From Bradysia coprophila (Eukaryota > Arthropoda > Insecta > Diptera > Sciaridae): a stretch of 64,000 nt of DNA. Both the position numbers and the translations under genes were made by a program. The notes beneath the pieces are model-generated. The model saw nothing but the letters and a program-made list of their open reading frames with translations, made no database searches and was not told the origin of the DNA. The stretch is from contig NC_050737.1 in the NCBI RefSeq assembly GCF_014529535.1, forward strand, positions 3,275,397 through 3,339,396. The letters are read 5' to 3'. Of the stretch, positions 62,373 through 64,000 are shown in pieces (within the stretch, counting starts at the first letter, position 1; the number at the start of each line of letters is the position of its first letter).

Positions 62373-62778
62373 TCCACGCGTTTAGTGGCATGGTTTGTAA
62401 AGCTGTATAAAAAAGCGTACGAATCCGATATTTTGAATTTTTGTATGGGAATTTACATTCGAACTTTGATATTTTCGTTGTTTTTAAAGAAGAAGAACAA
62501 GATTTCGCTAGTTTTCATCTTTTATCGAGTTTTATCGATTGGCACACTCATTTGCGTAAAATAATTAGAAGAAAAATTTTACTCAACATTTCACACAAAT
62601 GAGTATAACAATCGATAAAACTCCATAAACGATGCAAACCTAGCAAAATCTGGTTCTTATTCTTTAAAAACAACGGAGATATCAAAGTTTCAATGTGAAT
62701 TTCCATACAAAAATTCAAAATATCGGATTCGACCGCTTTTTCATACAGCGCTACAAACCATACCACTAAACGCGTGGA
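62373..62778. mobile_element. 406-bp inverted repeat whose arms translate alike
   Basis: Arms 62373-62566 and 62583-62778 are imperfect reverse complements (tccacgcgtttagtgg with ccactaaacgcgtgga; atcgagttttatcgatt with aatcgataaaactcca). Because of this, a plus-strand frame (62310-62564) and a minus-strand frame (62850-62548) yield related peptides sharing ESDILNFCM. The best reading is a non-coding foldback element. Coding function is not supported by any known domain. Confidence 0.8.
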
Positions 62779-64000
62779 TTTTCGAAATTTTCCACGAAAA
62801 TATCCATACACTCGTACAGCTATCACAAAAAAGATAAATTTACGCTGCAATTGCGCTACAGAGGAAAGTACCGTAAGAAAAATTTAAAACAAAAGATTTT
62901 CCGAAGCCGCATCTGAGCTTTTCATACAAAGCCGATCGTCGTTGAATTTATCTTTTTTGGGATATCTGTAGCTCTTTGAAATGATTTCGTCATCTGTACC
63001 GGTACCAGACGACAGATGATAATGATGATCTATACCGGACCGGTACACAAACAACGTAACAACTTGAGGGAATGGTGAGTCCCAAAAACGTGATCAAAAC
63101 GGATGGAAGGAGAATTAATTTCTAATCAAGCGTGACGTTCGTTTTTATCACGACAGAGTAAAGTTAACATTATAGTTTACATTCCGATTTGCCAAAGGGC
63201 TATCCACACATTACTTGTTGCTCGGACTGGCACAACTACGAATAAAACAACTTTCAAGATGCATTTATTTAAGAACTAAAACAGCAAATCCTTTCTCTTT
63301 GATTTGTTAGGGAAATCACAGACGAGACAGTAAAGCACAACGCTCCTTTCCCTTTCATTATTTACTGAAGATCCTGTGTAGATCAAATCGTTGCGTCCTT
63401 ATCCAGGATGTTTGGAATTCCTTCAATTATCCCCAGCTGAAATGGGATAACGGAAAAGCTAAAGTAAAAGAAGAAAGATAGAACTTTAGGAACAAACAAA
63501 GCTTTTCGCTTTTCCTTTACCATGGTTCACGTTTAGTGAATAAACTTGAAGCAAAGACGTTGTTTTGACCTCCAAATGTGATGTTGGTCACAAAACAGTA
63601 CAGAACTGCTCATCTTCAGTTGCTTCCATCACATATACACGTATACACACAGCAAAAATCGCACAGCAGTTAAATCAGATCGCAAAATGTCATATCTTGG
63701 AACATTAATGTGATCACAGGACGTGATTAAGATGAGCTCTCGCTATTTATTTCAAGAAAAAATTATTTATGACACATAATTACTTAAAAGTCAGTCAATT
63801 ATGCAACTAAGCTAAATAGTAACCAATTAGCTAATGAACAGCAGCAATAGCGGAATACTACACAAATTGCACGGCATCGCGATATTTTATGAAGAATGGA
63901 ATACGAAAGTATAATATATTGACATCTCAAGACATCTCCTCTCTGTCCTCCTCAGTCTATGATGGAAAACAACACAATTCAAAACTCCATACACGGATAG

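Larger units (their letters stand above)
57804..64000. other. UBL3 3' UTR and downstream flank
   Basis: The first part (to about 58350) is very AT-rich with several AATAAA hexamers and may be 3' UTR. An ATTAA microsatellite-like run lies at 58151-58171, a palindrome at 60017-60094, A-rich tracts at 61565-61900 and a large inverted repeat at 62373-62778. The open frame at 61125-61523 (132 codons) shows no domain and looks like chance. No further gene is supported to the window end. Confidence 0.55.

Noticed and set aside
1..64000. CRISPR arrays, bacterial operons, phage or viral genes
   Set aside because: No regularly spaced repeats, no Shine-Dalgarno-linked gene clusters and no viral domains were seen; gene structure is eukaryotic throughout.

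Overview
This is a strongly AT-rich nuclear window from an insect, most likely a dipteran. The evidence is arthropod-specific CYP18A1, which reads almost like a Drosophila-type protein; spliced genes with both very short (58-75 bp) and very long (5-17 kb) introns; and many small inverted-repeat transposable elements. I cannot place the species. The number of foldback elements and a conserved gene set would fit a lower dipteran, but that is a guess.

Four protein-coding genes can be reconstructed exon by exon. (1) COA8 (+, 6621-7221, 3 exons, 162 aa), a mitochondrial cytochrome c oxidase assembly factor. (2) CYP18A1 (+, 16012-29300, 6 exons, 536 aa), the ecdysteroid 26-hydroxylase P450 that clears moulting hormone, with a TATA box about 185 bp upstream of the ATG. 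(3) A small intron-containing gene on the minus strand (35092-34517, 166 aa) with one tesmin/TSO1-type CXC domain and a LIN54/Mip120-like C-terminal helix region. It resembles a compact LIN54 paralogue of the Tombola kind. (4) UBL3 (+, 37279-57803, 4 exons, 122 aa), a prenylated membrane-anchored ubiquitin-like protein whose first intron spans about 17.2 kb. The genes act in unrelated processes and do not form a pathway. The phantom (CYP306A1) gene that neighbours CYP18A1 in many arthropods was not found here.

The rest is intergenic or intronic DNA full of transposable-element debris. The best-supported items are: a decayed non-LTR retrotransposon ORF2 C-terminus (31336 to about 32470, minus) split by a 566-bp insert with 9-bp target duplications, which itself contains a 135-bp element with perfect 27-bp terminal inverted repeats; a 657-bp foldback element (40453-41109) with 17-bp TIRs and an 8-bp target duplication; a small TIR family (33738-33890, 4974-5166, relic near 21311-21374) with 7-8 bp target duplications, consistent with hAT; a 5'-truncated retroposon (5311-5586) with a 14-bp target duplication inside a second MITE family; a 196-bp near-perfect tandem duplication (4534-4925); and about a dozen further palindromes and TIR elements of 80-730 bp.

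Layout: 1-6620 intergenic with MITEs; 6621-7221 COA8; 7222-15825 intergenic with MITEs; 15826-29300 CYP18A1; 29301-34516 intergenic with nested TEs; 34517-35092 CXC gene; 35093-37278 intergenic with a hairpin; 37279-57803 UBL3; 57804-64000 UBL3 3' flank with a large inverted repeat. I found no CRISPR array, rRNA, convincing tRNA, bacterial-type operon or exotic new system.
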